In this document: piece after piece, positions 1 through 10,898 of the stretch | How the letters are laid out: each line of letters begins with the position of its first letter | How positions within the stretch are numbered: position 1 is the first letter of the stretch | Origin: Siderastrea siderea | Lineage: Eukaryota > Cnidaria > Anthozoa > Scleractinia > Rhizangiidae | NCBI GenBank assembly: GCA_964030785.1 | Contig: OZ034975.1 | Coordinates: 41,829,069 to 41,893,068 of the forward strand | Length of the DNA: 64,000 nucleotides | Reading direction: 5' to 3' | Translations under genes and position numbers: made by a program | Notes under the pieces: model-generated | Databases searched by the model: none | Seen by the model: the letters and a program-made list of their open reading frames with translations, nothing else | What the model was told of the DNA's origin: nothing

Positions 1-246
1 GTAAAATTTACCTGTGCTTGAACTAATGAAACATTTGGTTTTCTTTTATTTAAAAAAAAAACACATAACCTATCTAGAAGATCACTAAAATTGTAGAAAA
101 GCCGCTCTTTTTTTTCTTAGCAAAATTACTAATAACTATAATTGTGACATGAACTCTCAGTATGAAAAAGAATACATGCACATGATTTTGGTTTGTCTTT
201 CTTGGGAATATATCTGAATTCACACAAAGACCAACAACTCCAAGCT

Positions 247-395
247 GGCTTGATAGCTCAGTTGGTAAGAGTGCTGCACTGCTATCATTGGGTTTACATG
301 TATATCCCAACCAAGCCTGTATTTTTTCAGACTTTTTTGCAGTTGCCTAAGCTGCACACACAGCTGCCATGGTCTTCCATTGAGTTAAACTCCTA
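247..395 (+). repeat. tRNA-derived SINE fragment
   Basis: The first part resembles a tRNA: an A-box-like stretch TAGCTCAGTTGG follows a short acceptor-like start, and a pyrimidine/purine T-arm-like segment follows about 40 bases later, but the B box is degenerate. Downstream comes a T-rich stretch and a segment about 'tgcctaagctgc', which I recognise from cnidarian tRNA-derived SINEs. A functional tRNA is unlikely because the T-arm is altered and the anticodon arm does not pair cleanly. No poly-A tail or target duplication is clear. Confidence 0.65.
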
Positions 396-968
396 ATCTG
401 CTAAAATGAAAACCTAGAGTATGTGGGACCAGTTAGGGACTCGTCAGTTTTCTAAAGGAGCAGGGGGGAGGGCAATGCAATTTTGACCCCTCAGAGGACT
501 AGTTGTTTTGGATGACCACAAGACAAGGCAGGTTCCTTTATTTCCTTTAAAAAACTCAGGAGAACAACAACCATATTATTTGCAGACTCCTTTTTAGGGC
601 ATCCCTGTTTTGTCAACCTACTTTTGCATCCCTCTTCCCTCCCCCCATCAAATTCTACTATTCCTCTACCCTATAAAAAGTGAAAAGTCCATTTATTGAT
701 TGAAATTTAAGACATTTTTAAATGAAAAGTTGCAAAATCAACTGTAACTTGAAAAGAAAAGAGTTTCTTAGGCAATATCATAAGGTCATTTTTTGATCAA
801 GGATAAAAGATCATAGCCATCAGACACTGGAACAAAAAAATGAATGCAGCTTTCCATAGAAAGGTTAATCATAATAGGAAGTTACAAGTTAAAGTTAAGA
901 GTTGTAATTTTTACTTGTCATTTCTAACCACCTGCAATGTATCTTGTGGAGTCAGCTACTTGAAAACT
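396..968. other. no gene seen
   Basis: AT-rich sequence with short polypurine and polypyrimidine runs. No open frame with recognisable protein character and no repeat structure was seen between the SINE and the BEL element. Confidence 0.6.
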
Positions 969-1253
969 TGTTTCACTAGCCGCATTACCAAGGATTCAAA
1001 TGTTACACTGTAAGGTTTATTGCCACGTTTCATACAGTAGGTTATTCGAAAGCTGTCAATAGATTACAATTCGTTAGGGGAGTGAAGAAATATATAATAA
1101 ATGAATAAAAAGTTACAGCTTACCCATTGGTGTCTGTGGAACGGATCCGCGACTAGTGAAGATGATTAAGTTCGTTCTCTCTAATTATCGTTTATTACGT
1201 CGCATAATACGTATTTAAGAAAATGTCAGAAATTGCTTTCGTAGGCCGAAACA
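969..1253 (-). repeat. 3' LTR of the BEL/Pao element
   Basis: A 285 bp repeat identical to 6987-7271. On the minus strand it begins TGTTTC and ends GAAACA, a short inverted terminal motif. Confidence 0.95.
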
Positions 1254-1267
1254 CTCCCCTCTCTTCT
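1254..1267 (-). promoter_or_regulatory. polypurine tract of the BEL/Pao element
   Basis: On the minus strand AGAAGAGAGGGGAG directly abuts the 3' LTR. This is the expected position and composition of the plus-strand DNA synthesis primer of an LTR retrotransposon. Confidence 0.85.
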
Positions 1268-1332
1268 AGAAAGTTGTGCAAGTTAAAAAGTTTAAATAGT
1301 AAAGTTACAAAATCGAGTTTAGTAAAGTTCAT

Positions 1333-4300
1333 TTAGTCTTTCATTTCGTTTTCGTCCACTGGAACGATGACTATTATCCTCTGAACAGGACGTTCAACCG
1401 TTACATAGCCTCCTCCGCGGTATGTCTTTACATGTTCTCCTGGCTTAGTGTTCTTATAGACGATCTCCACTCTGCGTACTCTTCCATCTTTACTCGGTTT
1501 GGCTGTGATAACTTTGCCTAGTTTCCAATTTCCTCGAACAAGATTCGAGTCTTGTATCAAGACGACGTCTCCGACTTTAACATCACGGTGTGCGGTGTGC
1601 CACTTCGATTCAATAAGAAGACTAGGAAAATAATCGCGCGTCCATTTTCTCCAGAAGCTCTTCACTATATTCTGGACAAATTCAAATCTGTGACGAGGGT
1701 TTGTTGTTTCCCTAAAGGGTCCGCTTGGAACTCGTGAAGTAGATCTTCCAAGTAATAGGTCGTTCGGACTTAAATATACGCCATCATCTGTATCAGTTGG
1801 GTGCTTACCAATTGGTCTTTCGTTTATCAAGTTACCAACTTCAAAGCAGGCTGTCTGTAATTCAGAGAATGTCATGATGTTATCTCCGATTGCGATGTTT
1901 AAGCCTCGTTTGACGGAACGTATTAATGCTTCGGATGTGCCATTGTACCAAGGGGCGTCGGCAGGTGAGAATTCCCATTGTAGGCCCTCTGTTACTCCGA
2001 ATTCGAGTAATTCGTCCCAACTCCAGTTCTTCGTTATATCTTTGAGCTCTTTATCAGCAGCTACTAATTGTGGTCCGTTGTCAGAATACAACTTTGCTGG
2101 ATACCCTCTCAATGATACAAATCTTCTGAGTACTAATAGAAATGTTTCCGTGCTGTAGTCCGGTGCTAGATCTAAGTGAACTGCTCGAGTGCACATGCAG
2201 TTGAATATCACTCCGTAACATTTCCCATAGGTTCTTCGCTTCACTTCATCTCTGATTTTGAAAGGTCCAAAGAGATCTATACCTGTATAGTGCCAAGGTG
2301 GGGAGGGTTTCAATCTCTCCTCTGGTAGTTTTCCCATCTTTTGTTGGCAAAGCTGTTTATCTATCTTCTTGCAGATTACGCAGTTGTATTTGATGGACCT
2401 CACCATACGTTGGATATTTGTAATCCAAAATCGTGCTCTTATCTTGCTTACTGTAGATGATACCCCATGATGCCCTCTTTGGTGTATATATTCAGCATAT
2501 AACCTTGCAAAGCGATGCTCGTATGGTAGCAAAATTAAGTCGTTCTTATTATAGCTTATCTCGAGCCACTTTTCAACTCTGCCGCCTACAACTATTATGC
2601 CATCCTCTCGCGTCCGTGGACATAGTCTTTTGAATCTTCCCTTTTCCATGTCCGCTGTTAACAATTTTTGACATCGAAGTATCCAGAATCTTTCTGCTCT
2701 GTCTATATCTTCTGGCGTTAATGGACTAGTTACGTTCGTTAAGGAAGGTCGAGGTTTTCGTTTGTACAAGGACAATACCCTTGCAGTCACTCTGATTAGC
2801 TTAGTGTAGTTGGAATATCTGTTTATGTCAATTCTTGCTTCTAAGCTATCTTCAGATTTAGCTTCAGCTAACATAACTGTTTTTATATGTTCTGGTAACT
2901 CTTTCTGATAATTTGGCTTGCATATCGGCCACTCATGTTCAGGAAATCTAAGGAATTCTGGACCGGTTTGCCAGATGCTATTCAATCCAATCTCTGCCGG
3001 TTTCCTTCCTCGTGTAATCCAATCCGCTATGTTATTCTTACTCTCTACCCAATACCAATCATCTTTGTGGGTTCCCTGTTGGATCTCGCCAATACGTGTG
3101 GCGGCGAAAGTATTAAAGCCATATGATTCCTTCTGAACCATTCCGTACACTATTTGTGAGTCAACGATGTGGTAGAATTTAGTAAATTTGTACCTCGATT
3201 CCTTTTCTATAAATGTCTTGAGTCTTTTATTCAGAACTGCTCCACATAATTCGACTCGGTCAATAGACATTTTCTTCACAGGGGAAAGTCGATTTTTCGA
3301 TATGATCAATCTGCTCTCATAGCTGTTGTCCGTGGTGTTCCACCTGGCGTAAGCGCATGCGCCGTAAGCTACTTCTGATCCGTCACTAAATATCACTAAA
3401 ATTGGATCCCCTCTTGCATTTGCGGGTTTGATACATCTCTCAAAGACTTCTTGTTCCATGTTTGGAAGATCATCAAAGAAGTTCATCCATTCTTTCTTAA
3501 GCATATCAGGAATTGGATCATCCCAGTCAGATTTGTTTTCGCTTATCCACAAACTTCTCATCAAGCCTTTAGCCCTGATTGTAAATGGAGTGGCGAGTCC
3601 CATCGGATCATAAATGCGATTGACTTGAGATAAGATAATTCTTTTTGTAAGTTTGATGTCTTGTGAGCTCGTTATATCAATTCCTTGGGGGGGAGGTCTT
3701 TTCCTTTTACTCTTCATCTGTAAATCGAATTTAACGCGAAAACACAACTGATCCGTACGCGGATTCCATACAACTCCAAGAACCTTTTCCGTGGGTTCGT
3801 TTGAATCGCCTCTCAAGGTGAGCGTCAGATTTTCTTCAGTGTCATCTTTTGACATTATCCATTCCTTTATGCGAAATCCTCCCTTGATCAAGAGTTCTTC
3901 AATAGCTTCTGTCAGTTGTTTAGCTAACTTAGTGTCATCGACGCTCTCAATTATGTCATCCATGTAGGAGTTTTCCTTTATAATCTGAGCTGCTTGGGGA
4001 TGAGATTCGATACCCATTTGTGCTGTTTTTCTCATAGCAACGGTTGCTATCGTTCCGGAAGGTCTGTCGCCAAAGGACACTCTTTGTATCACATAAGTGT
4101 CAGGTTCTCTTGCCGTGTTCATGTCTCTCCATAGGAAACGATGAGTATGTTGTTCAACGACCTTAGTTTTTACAGTATGATACATCTTGCTGACATCTCC
4201 AATGAATGCAACACGATTTTCGCGAAATCTTATGAGTATTCCTAATAGGTTATTCAAGAGGTCTGGTCCCTTTGCCCAATATTCGTTTAGAATATGGCCC

Positions 4301-6702
4301 ATATAGCTAGCACTGCTATTGAAGACGATACGGACAGGTGTGGATTTTGAATCAGTTTTCAAGACCTCGTGATGCGAGATGTAATGCACTGGCCCGTTAT
4401 ACTTTGTTATTTCTTCAGTGTTTAGTTTACGAGCTACATCTCTGTCGATCATATCTTGTATCTGTTGTTGGTACACTTTCGCGTGATCTGGATTTTTGCG
4501 CAGACGTTGTTCTGTTGACATCAATCTTCCATACGCGGCTCTTTTGTTGTCCGGGAGGTTATGCGGGTCTTTAATCCATGGGTAGGTAGTTATCCATAGA
4601 TTCTCTTGTAAATTATATTCAAGATTATTCTCGATAAGATTCAATTCCTTTTCTTCTTTGAGCGTATAATTCTTACTGCCTGGTGGGCATTTCCCACATT
4701 TACAGCCGCCGCAGCGCGGTGTACACTCCACGCCCAGATTTTCTATTTTGTAGAAATCGCTTAACTCGATTCCTCTTACATGATTTACATGTGCTACATT
4801 GTATTTGAAACATTCTGCATTTTCTTCAATTGCTGGGTGTGTCCCACCGATACAGAAACCAAAGCGATTCTTTAGCAACAGGAGGTGTCCCGAGCGATTT
4901 TGCATTTCTGGATGCAATCCTGCATAGTCATATCCTATCAGCACGTCGATGGTTCCAGTTGGTCGTTCTATGTCCTTCTTTGGGACGTCAAAAATATGGA
5001 GTATTCCATCGATCTTGATTTTGCGGATGTTAGATGTTATTTGGTCGATTCCATAAACTTCAATGAGGGTCTGATGTCCTTGCAAATCAATAAGTGGTAA
5101 TGTGTACTTCTTCGTCGTGATATCCTTTTTCTCTGCTCCAACCTTTACAAGTGACAGCTGAACTGTTGTACCATGCAATTTTTGCGCTTTGGCTGTCTTG
5201 TTCGTAATAAAACTAAGCGAAGATGCATTATCCCACATAACATTGAGCCAATTTGCGTGCGTTTTTATGCGTTGTATCTGTAAGAGGCATGTGGTCTTAC
5301 TACTGATTCTCGAACACGTGTTTGTGGTGCCAGAGACTTCTTCTTCTTGATCATCCTCGCCGGTTGGGGTGTTCCTTTTATTCTCGTGAAGAGTTCGGTG
5401 ATGGAATACCTTGCAATTATCAATTCCACATTCTTTCTTCTTTTTGCACTGAACCCAGCGATGGCCTGGTTTCAGGCACGAAAAGCATGCAAGCTTATCC
5501 TTTACAACATCCTTTCTCTGTTGAACAGGTTTAGCTAGATAATTTCTACACTCGTAAGTGGAATGCTTCGCGTTACCATGCACAAGGCAATATTTTGCCG
5601 TTGGCGATGGTCTCCCATCTGATAAATGGGTTGCGCCTCGCACTTGAGGTGTGCCTGCTGATCTTAAGTCAGATGCGTCATATTCTATGGCACGTTTTTG
5701 ATCCAATAGAAAATCGAGGAGACTCGGAAATTTGTCAGTTTTGTCGACTGTACTTTTGCGTGAGCTAACAAGCCTAGCCCATTCCTTTCTGTGATCAGGA
5801 GGAAGTTTGCTTTCAATAGTGCTAACTGAGCTTGTGGTTGTAATTTCCTTTTCAATACCGAGTCTTTTCAAGTCACGATAACTATCCTCTATCATATCTA
5901 CGAATTCCACAAATTTCTTGCTTTCTCCCTCTCGGATGACTTTAAATCGCTTGATATCATTAATGATCACATCCGTGACCTTTCCTGGGTCTCCGAACTT
6001 TTCATCTAAACGGGCCCACATTTCTTCGATATCATCATCAACTGATTTAACCTGTGCTAGAGCTTCTTTGTCAAGACAAGTACGTAACGTGTACGGGGCT
6101 GTGAGCTTAGTAAGACCTGGCATTACTTGCGTTTGGAAATCTCGCTTAAAATGAGGGTACTCTCTTATATCGCCTTCAAAGTGCGGTCTTTTGATCTTCT
6201 CTAAATGTACATTATTGGCGGTTCCCGGTGAATTACTGTTGCATAGGGTTGTTTCGCTGAGTTTGCTTTCTTCCTTTTCACTGATTCGGGTTTCAAATAT
6301 TTCAAATATTTGACTGTACAGAACCTGGACATTTGAAATCCATAGCAGTTCTTGTTCCATCATTTCCTTGCCTATTAACTCTAGATATTGTTCATTCCTT
6401 AACTTGCATTCAATAAATGCTTCTTCGAGTTGTGCGAGTACTTTCTTCATGAGAGAAGTTGCAGCATTCTCAGTTTCTAGAATGTGCGTCGCATTGCTAA
6501 ATATAGCATCAAAAAGAGTGCGCGCGCCGGCTCTCTTTATTAGAATGTTTTCTTTCAATTTTTCATTTTGCTCTCTTTGTTGATTTTCTAGTTCCTCGCG
6601 CTCACGTGTAGCGCGCGCGTTAGATTCATCAAATTGTATATTATCCATGTATTCATTTTTCGGATTTGTTGCATCTCTGTATAATGTTTGCAGCTCACTC
6701 AT
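1333..6702 (-). CDS. BEL/Pao gag-pol polyprotein (1789 codons)
   Basis: One uninterrupted frame with the BEL/Pao domain order. Approximate residues: gag-type DUF1759 region 165-330; Cys/His knuckles 370-440 (CFSCLKPGHRWVQC); DUF1758-type aspartic protease near 490, with D-N-A in place of the usual D-[ST]-G; reverse transcriptase 750-960 with the YMDD active site near 913; RNase H / Peptidase_A17-type region 1000-1240 (FSDGSEVAYGA near 1105); integrase zinc-binding H-H-C-C 1395-1447; integrase core 1470-1650 with D...D (SDNGPQ near 1540) and a downstream E; DUF5641-like C-terminus from about 1685. The ATG at 6702 is internal to gag: a frame on the same strand directly upstream (6735-6917) holds the real gag start, so this product lacks its N-terminus unless ribosomes shift frame. 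Stop at 1333, 79 bases before the 3' LTR. Confidence 0.93.
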   Translation of the reverse strand: MSELQTLYRDATNPKNEYMDNIQFDESNARATREREELENQQREQNEKLKENILIKRAGARTLFDAIFSNATHILETENAATSLMKKVLAQLEEAFIECKLRNEQYLELIGKEMMEQELLWISNVQVLYSQIFEIFETRISEKEESKLSETTLCNSNSPGTANNVHLEKIKRPHFEGDIREYPHFKRDFQTQVMPGLTKLTAPYTLRTCLDKEALAQVKSVDDDIEEMWARLDEKFGDPGKVTDVIINDIKRFKVIREGESKKFVEFVDMIEDSYRDLKRLGIEKEITTTSSVSTIESKLPPDHRKEWARLVSSRKSTVDKTDKFPSLLDFLLDQKRAIEYDASDLRSAGTPQVRGATHLSDGRPSPTAKYCLVHGNAKHSTYECRNYLAKPVQQRKDVVKDKLACFSCLKPGHRWVQCKKKKECGIDNCKVFHHRTLHENKRNTPTGEDDQEEEVSGTTNTCSRISSKTTCLLQIQRIKTHANWLNVMWDNASSLSFITNKTAKAQKLHGTTVQLSLVKVGAEKKDITTKKYTLPLIDLQGHQTLIEVYGIDQITSNIRKIKIDGILHIFDVPKKDIERPTGTIDVLIGYDYAGLHPEMQNRSGHLLLLKNRFGFCIGGTHPAIEENAECFKYNVAHVNHVRGIELSDFYKIENLGVECTPRCGGCKCGKCPPGSKNYTLKEEKELNLIENNLEYNLQENLWITTYPWIKDPHNLPDNKRAAYGRLMSTEQRLRKNPDHAKVYQQQIQDMIDRDVARKLNTEEITKYNGPVHYISHHEVLKTDSKSTPVRIVFNSSASYMGHILNEYWAKGPDLLNNLLGILIRFRENRVAFIGDVSKMYHTVKTKVVEQHTHRFLWRDMNTAREPDTYVIQRVSFGDRPSGTIATVAMRKTAQMGIESHPQAAQIIKENSYMDDIIESVDDTKLAKQLTEAIEELLIKGGFRIKEWIMSKDDTEENLTLTLRGDSNEPTEKVLGVVWNPRTDQLCFRVKFDLQMKSKRKRPPPQGIDITSSQDIKLTKRIILSQVNRIYDPMGLATPFTIRAKGLMRSLWISENKSDWDDPIPDMLKKEWMNFFDDLPNMEQEVFERCIKPANARGDPILVIFSDGSEVAYGACAYARWNTTDNSYESRLIISKNRLSPVKKMSIDRVELCGAVLNKRLKTFIEKESRYKFTKFYHIVDSQIVYGMVQKESYGFNTFAATRIGEIQQGTHKDDWYWVESKNNIADWITRGRKPAEIGLNSIWQTGPEFLRFPEHEWPICKPNYQKELPEHIKTVMLAEAKSEDSLEARIDINRYSNYTKLIRVTARVLSLYKRKPRPSLTNVTSPLTPEDIDRAERFWILRCQKLLTADMEKGRFKRLCPRTREDGIIVVGGRVEKWLEISYNKNDLILLPYEHRFARLYAEYIHQRGHHGVSSTVSKIRARFWITNIQRMVRSIKYNCVICKKIDKQLCQQKMGKLPEERLKPSPPWHYTGIDLFGPFKIRDEVKRRTYGKCYGVIFNCMCTRAVHLDLAPDYSTETFLLVLRRFVSLRGYPAKLYSDNGPQLVAADKELKDITKNWSWDELLEFGVTEGLQWEFSPADAPWYNGTSEALIRSVKRGLNIAIGDNIMTFSELQTACFEVGNLINERPIGKHPTDTDDGVYLSPNDLLLGRSTSRVPSGPFRETTNPRHRFEFVQNIVKSFWRKWTRDYFPSLLIESKWHTAHRDVKVGDVVLIQDSNLVRGNWKLGKVITAKPSKDGRVRRVEIVYKNTKPGEHVKTYRGGGYVTVERPVQRIIVIVPVDENEMKD

Positions 6703-6734
6703 CCAATTTTCAGCTGCATCGAATTCTTCGTCGT

Positions 6735-6917
6735 TTAGAAGAATGTGAATTGCTCATGTTTACCTTCAAGGTCTTTCATAGCGTCTTCCAATTGATCATA
6801 GGCTTTCTCTATAGTTGCGATACTGTTTCTGTCTCGAACAGAGTTTAAGAAATCGCTTCTTTTTCTTGTGAATTTCCCTTTAGCTGAGCGTCTCGCTATC
6901 TTTGCTGCTTCTGCCAT
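6735..6917 (-). CDS. N-terminal gag segment of the BEL/Pao element
   Basis: Starts at the ATG at 6917 (the open frame extends a little further upstream, to 6962, but only with a TTG). It encodes a basic then heptad-like helical segment beginning MAEAAKIARRSAKGKF, which is the usual start of BEL gag. It ends at a TAA just after a run of Phe codons. The next frame (-1 relative) continues without a gap into sequence with gag character and then the ATG of the long frame. This is therefore either a one-base mutation or a frameshift site; no canonical X-XXY-YYZ slippery heptamer is visible there. Confidence 0.75.
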   Translation of the reverse strand: MAEAAKIARRSAKGKFTRKRSDFLNSVRDRNSIATIEKAYDQLEDAMKDLEGKHEQFTFF

Positions 6918-6986
6918 CTTGTTGCTGTCTTGTTGCCGTCCCCAATGTGACTCGGTTTTCAACTTGACTTTTGATTGGCTTTCGAA

Positions 6987-7271
6987 TGTTTCACTAGCCG
7001 CATTACCAAGGATTCAAATGTTACACTGTAAGGTTTATTGCCACGTTTCATACAGTAGGTTATTCGAAAGCTGTCAATAGATTACAATTCGTTAGGGGAG
7101 TGAAGAAATATATAATAAATGAATAAAAAGTTACAGCTTACCCATTGGTGTCTGTGGAACGGATCCGCGACTAGTGAAGATGATTAAGTTCGTTCTCTCT
7201 AATTATCGTTTATTACGTCGCATAATACGTATTTAAGAAAATGTCAGAAATTGCTTTCGTAGGCCGAAACA
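6987..7271 (-). repeat. 5' LTR of the BEL/Pao element
   Basis: A 285 bp repeat identical to the LTR at 969-1253. It should hold the element's promoter on the minus strand. Confidence 0.95.
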
Positions 7272-7763
7272 AAACTTACTGACAAGACAACAACTATGTG
7301 AAAATCCTTTGGTTCACAAACATTTTCTAAGAATATAAATCAACAGCCCAGACATAAGCTCGTGAACTTATATTCAAGGTTACTGGGTGCTGGTCTTCTT
7401 TAAAATCTCCTCCTGAAAGAAAAGGTTTCAAGACTGGTAAGACTGACGGAAAACTTTCAATTGATAGGTGCTCACTGTGTACATAACCTAAGGCTTCCTG
7501 TTGCCATTAAAATTAGACTCCTTTATTTAAAATCTTAAAGGGTAGCTCTTTCAGAAGTCAAAGCATCTACTATCAGTAGGAGCCTTTGTAGTGTTTAAGC
7601 ATAATTAAGCATCGTTATTGTCCAATCAGGATAAAGCAAGACTTTCCTGGGATAAAGCTATTAATATTAATCGATTCATAAGTGAGGTGCAAAGTAATGG
7701 TCGAGTTGCTTTTTGATGCTTCATGTTGTGTGTGAGCATGCGACTTAAGATACTGATTTTTTT

Positions 7764-8242
7764 TACTATTGATCCCAGACGTCCTTTCAAATGGATTGAA
7801 TTTTGCGTCACTTCGCGGACCATCGGTTTCACTCCATGGTTTGAAAAAAATGATCGCGTGATCAAAAGTTTGTTGACCGCAACGTGAGCTAAAGTTTGCT
7901 GACTCAAGCTCGACAATGCTCAACTTTCGTTGAATGAATTTTTACTAGCCCCATTTCACGTCCTCAGAGAACACTTTTCCCAAATTTTCTTTTACGATAA
8001 CGTTTATATACAGTAAAAGACGATATTTTAATTCAGGAGACGGCGTTATTTTAGGATAATGTGATGATTGCGAGTTGAAATTCATCCGTCCCATGTTCAA
8101 CGTTACAGATTTTGTGGTCAGCTTGCGGTCAACAAACTTGTGGTCACATGATTAGTATTTTTGAAACCGCAGAGTGAAATCAACGGTCCGTGAAGTGACG
8201 CAAAATTCAAGCCATTTGAAAGGACCTCTGGGATCAATAGTA
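7764..8242. repeat. foldback (inverted-repeat) element
   Basis: Left arm about 7764-7890 and right arm about 8115-8242 are diverged reverse complements (the arm ends read TACTATTGATCCC and its complement), separated by about 220 bp. Several mismatches show it is old. No target duplication is evident. Confidence 0.6.
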
Positions 8243-9120
8243 GATGCTCGCAGACCATCTCATTTAGAACTAATACCAGGATTCTACTGCCCTGAATAAA
8301 ATTATACAACATAACCACCTTTCTGTCAAAAAACTAAGGTAGTTTTAGATTATGCAAGGCAAAAATTGACGGGAAAAACACTTTACTGGTGACAAACACA
8401 ACTGAAATCATACAAAACTAAGTTAACTCCGACAAGGAATCCTTTGGTGTAAATAAGGCAACAAGAGGCCCATTGGCTAATGAGACAAGAATCTTGGCTC
8501 AAGAATTATGGCCTTTTGGGTCTTTATAAAAAAAACTTTAACAGTCCATCGGATGACTACAGAATGAAAAAACTTCCAAGTTAAGATCAAACGGAAAACC
8601 GAGCTGGGTCCTTGTACATTTTATTACCGTAGCTGAAAGTGTGAACTGAAATGATATTGTACAAGTTTATTTTAATGCTATTTTAGCTGAGATAATTCTC
8701 GTTTGCCTGCATTGTTAATCAACCAGTGATTAACTACAGGTCTCCTAAAGTAGTTTCATGGTTTTTTGCACCCCTTTGACTCTGAGAGATTACTTGACCG
8801 CTGAGTGACCGCCACGCCCCCTACAAGGAAAGTTCACTGATCGATTGATGCGTAGCAAAAGCTAACAATTTAAAACTTGCAAGCGAACACTAATTTTTAA
8901 AATTGTGAGTAGGATAGCTTACCTGCTTCGGTAAAAACGGCAGCTCTAAGACTTCGAATCTTCCTGTCCTCTCAGTCTTTGAATCCCTCCTGTTTTATTA
9001 TGACATCTAATCTTGTCTCCCTCACTTCATGGAACCATATAACCTTATTTTCTTGCGGTGTGAAGGAAAAATTTTCCTGCTCACAAATGCAAAAGCCCGT
9101 GCTAAACACTCTTTTCCGCT
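8243..9120. other. no gene seen
   Basis: AT-rich DNA between the foldback element and the TTAA-flanked transposon. No coding or repeat structure was recognised. Confidence 0.5.
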
Positions 9121-9124
9121 TTAA

Positions 9125-10108
9125 GAGGTTGTCTCGCTTATTTCCGACCATCGATTTTTTTTCGTAAATTCGAATTGTCTCATCTGCTGGGATTTTAAAG
9201 CCTTTACCTAGTTAATCTATAGAATGGGTTTCATTTGATTAAAAATTCTATTTTGTGTTTTTTAGGATCTATCGAAGTTTGGTCCGACCCACAGCAATTA
9301 CGCGCCTTCCGAAACGGTTAAAATAGCACATATTGTAATTGCTCTCAAAAAATAAATATTCGCTGAAAAGATCCAGTTCTTTTTGTAAACTATAGATTCA
9401 TCATTGTAGTTTATTTAGCAATGTTTCAATTATGATTCATTCCTGTTTCTTCATAGGCCAAACGAAGATTTCCGACCCGCCTAATCCAGCTTTGAACGAA
9501 ACACGGAAATAGCCCAACTTTGAAGGCAAATTTTAAAAATGTGGCACCTGCTTGAGACTACTTAATTACATGAACAGAATCTATAAATGACCCTTTCTTA
9601 AAAACAAGAATAAAATTTGTCAGCACACCAAGTCTGCAAAGCTGACAACCGCTTAAAATTCAGGAAATTTTCAAAATTTATAGGTAACGAACATCTTCGT
9701 CTTTACAGATTTTTCGGATAAATTCGCATACCATAACCTCTTAAGGTCTCTCACCTGGCTTTAGAATGTCTGTTCCGGTCTTTACAGCCATTACTAAATT
9801 CTTGGTAACTTCAAAACTAATAGCTTTTTCCTTCAGCTGTAGATTTGTACACGTTCCCAATCAGATGCCTCTTAGTAGCGTGACTGTCACATCGCAACAT
9901 AAGTATAAGAGAAGCGTGAAAGTTCTTTGCATCGCTGACCGTAGTGTTGCTCAAAGCCGCTTTTGATCGGGCATATTCCTCTTAAAACCTTTGCAGGGAC
10001 ATGTTACAGATTAATGTTACCATGCATATAAGTAGTAAACGGTGAGCCGAGATCGATATAAACTGCTTCGGCCATCTTGTGTTTACAACATGTGTATTCG
10101 TTCCCAGT
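9125..10108 (+). repeat. left TIR of the TTAA transposon
   Basis: Inverted copy of 15246-16226. Outer two thirds are highly similar; the inner part (about 9965-10070) is more diverged. A 66-codon open frame inside it is a TIR by-product with no recognisable protein features. Confidence 0.88.
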
Positions 10109-10898
10109 CTCCTACGAGCTTAACATTTCAGTCAGCCTGACACTTTTTGAAAGGGATAATAAGAGATATGAAATATCTGAAATATCTAAGATCCGTTAGC
10201 AGGATTCATAATAAAACAGCAATAAAGCGTTCACTAGTAAAAATAATAAAAAATATAAGTTTTTGGCAGCCAGCCAGCCAGCCAGTTCATAATAAAAGGG
10301 AGGAAAGAAAACTAAGGGAAGAGAAGGAAAGAGTCTGAAAAGATAACTGAGTTTTTTTAACAGCAACAAAAAACAAGAGATATATTTCTGGTTAAAGGCA
10401 ATTCATTAAAGATTTTATCAGTCATAAAATACTGTACTGTATACTGTTTACAGGTAAAGGACTTCGATTACTCAGCCGCTTGGTGTGTGTTCAGTGTCGG
10501 ATTTAAACCTTTAACTTTTACAAGGCCAGATAGGAACCTACCAATATATTAATCAAAACACTTATTACATAGCTAGCGACACTGAATATTGAATATTGTT
10601 ACTGCTCTATGTTTTTCTTGGCAGACTTAATGCGTTAATTTCTACGCAATTTACAGTCTGTTTCTATACACAGAGAGATTTACATGCTGTTGTTCGTTTT
10701 AAGTGTTTACTGGCGATGAGAACTGTTTTCGATCATGAAACAAACAAGTCAATACCTTCAGCCCAAACAAATCTATTTATAGAGAGTAGCATCGCATGTA
10801 CACGCTGCAATAACCACGCTCAGTTTGCTAAGGAGAATGCCTTTTTTGTCTTTGGACTTGAAAGGTACTTCAAGATGCGAAAGAATGCTTTTAAGCAT
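10109..10898. other. non-coding interior of the TTAA transposon
   Basis: Between the left TIR and the 3' end of the transposase gene. It contains a short (GCCA)n tract at about 10267-10282 and no coding sequence that I recognise. It should hold the 3' untranslated region of the transposase gene. Confidence 0.5.

Larger units (their letters stand above)
969..7271 (-). mobile_element. BEL/Pao LTR retrotransposon, near-intact
   Basis: A 6.3 kb element bounded by two 285 bp LTRs that are identical by eye (969-1253 and 6987-7271), each running TG...CA. It is flanked on both sides by AAACT (964-968 and 7272-7276), a 5 bp target duplication typical of this superfamily. Read on the minus strand, the order is 5' LTR, gag start, a long gag-pol frame, a polypurine tract and 3' LTR. 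No env-like frame is present. Identical LTRs and a long open pol frame point to a recent insertion. The one visible defect is a frame break about 215 nt after the gag start. A tRNA primer-binding site was not identified with confidence. Confidence 0.95.

Noticed and set aside
247..320. Possible tRNA gene
   Set aside because: The A box is good but the T-arm/B box is degenerate, and the downstream body matches a SINE, so it is called a SINE.
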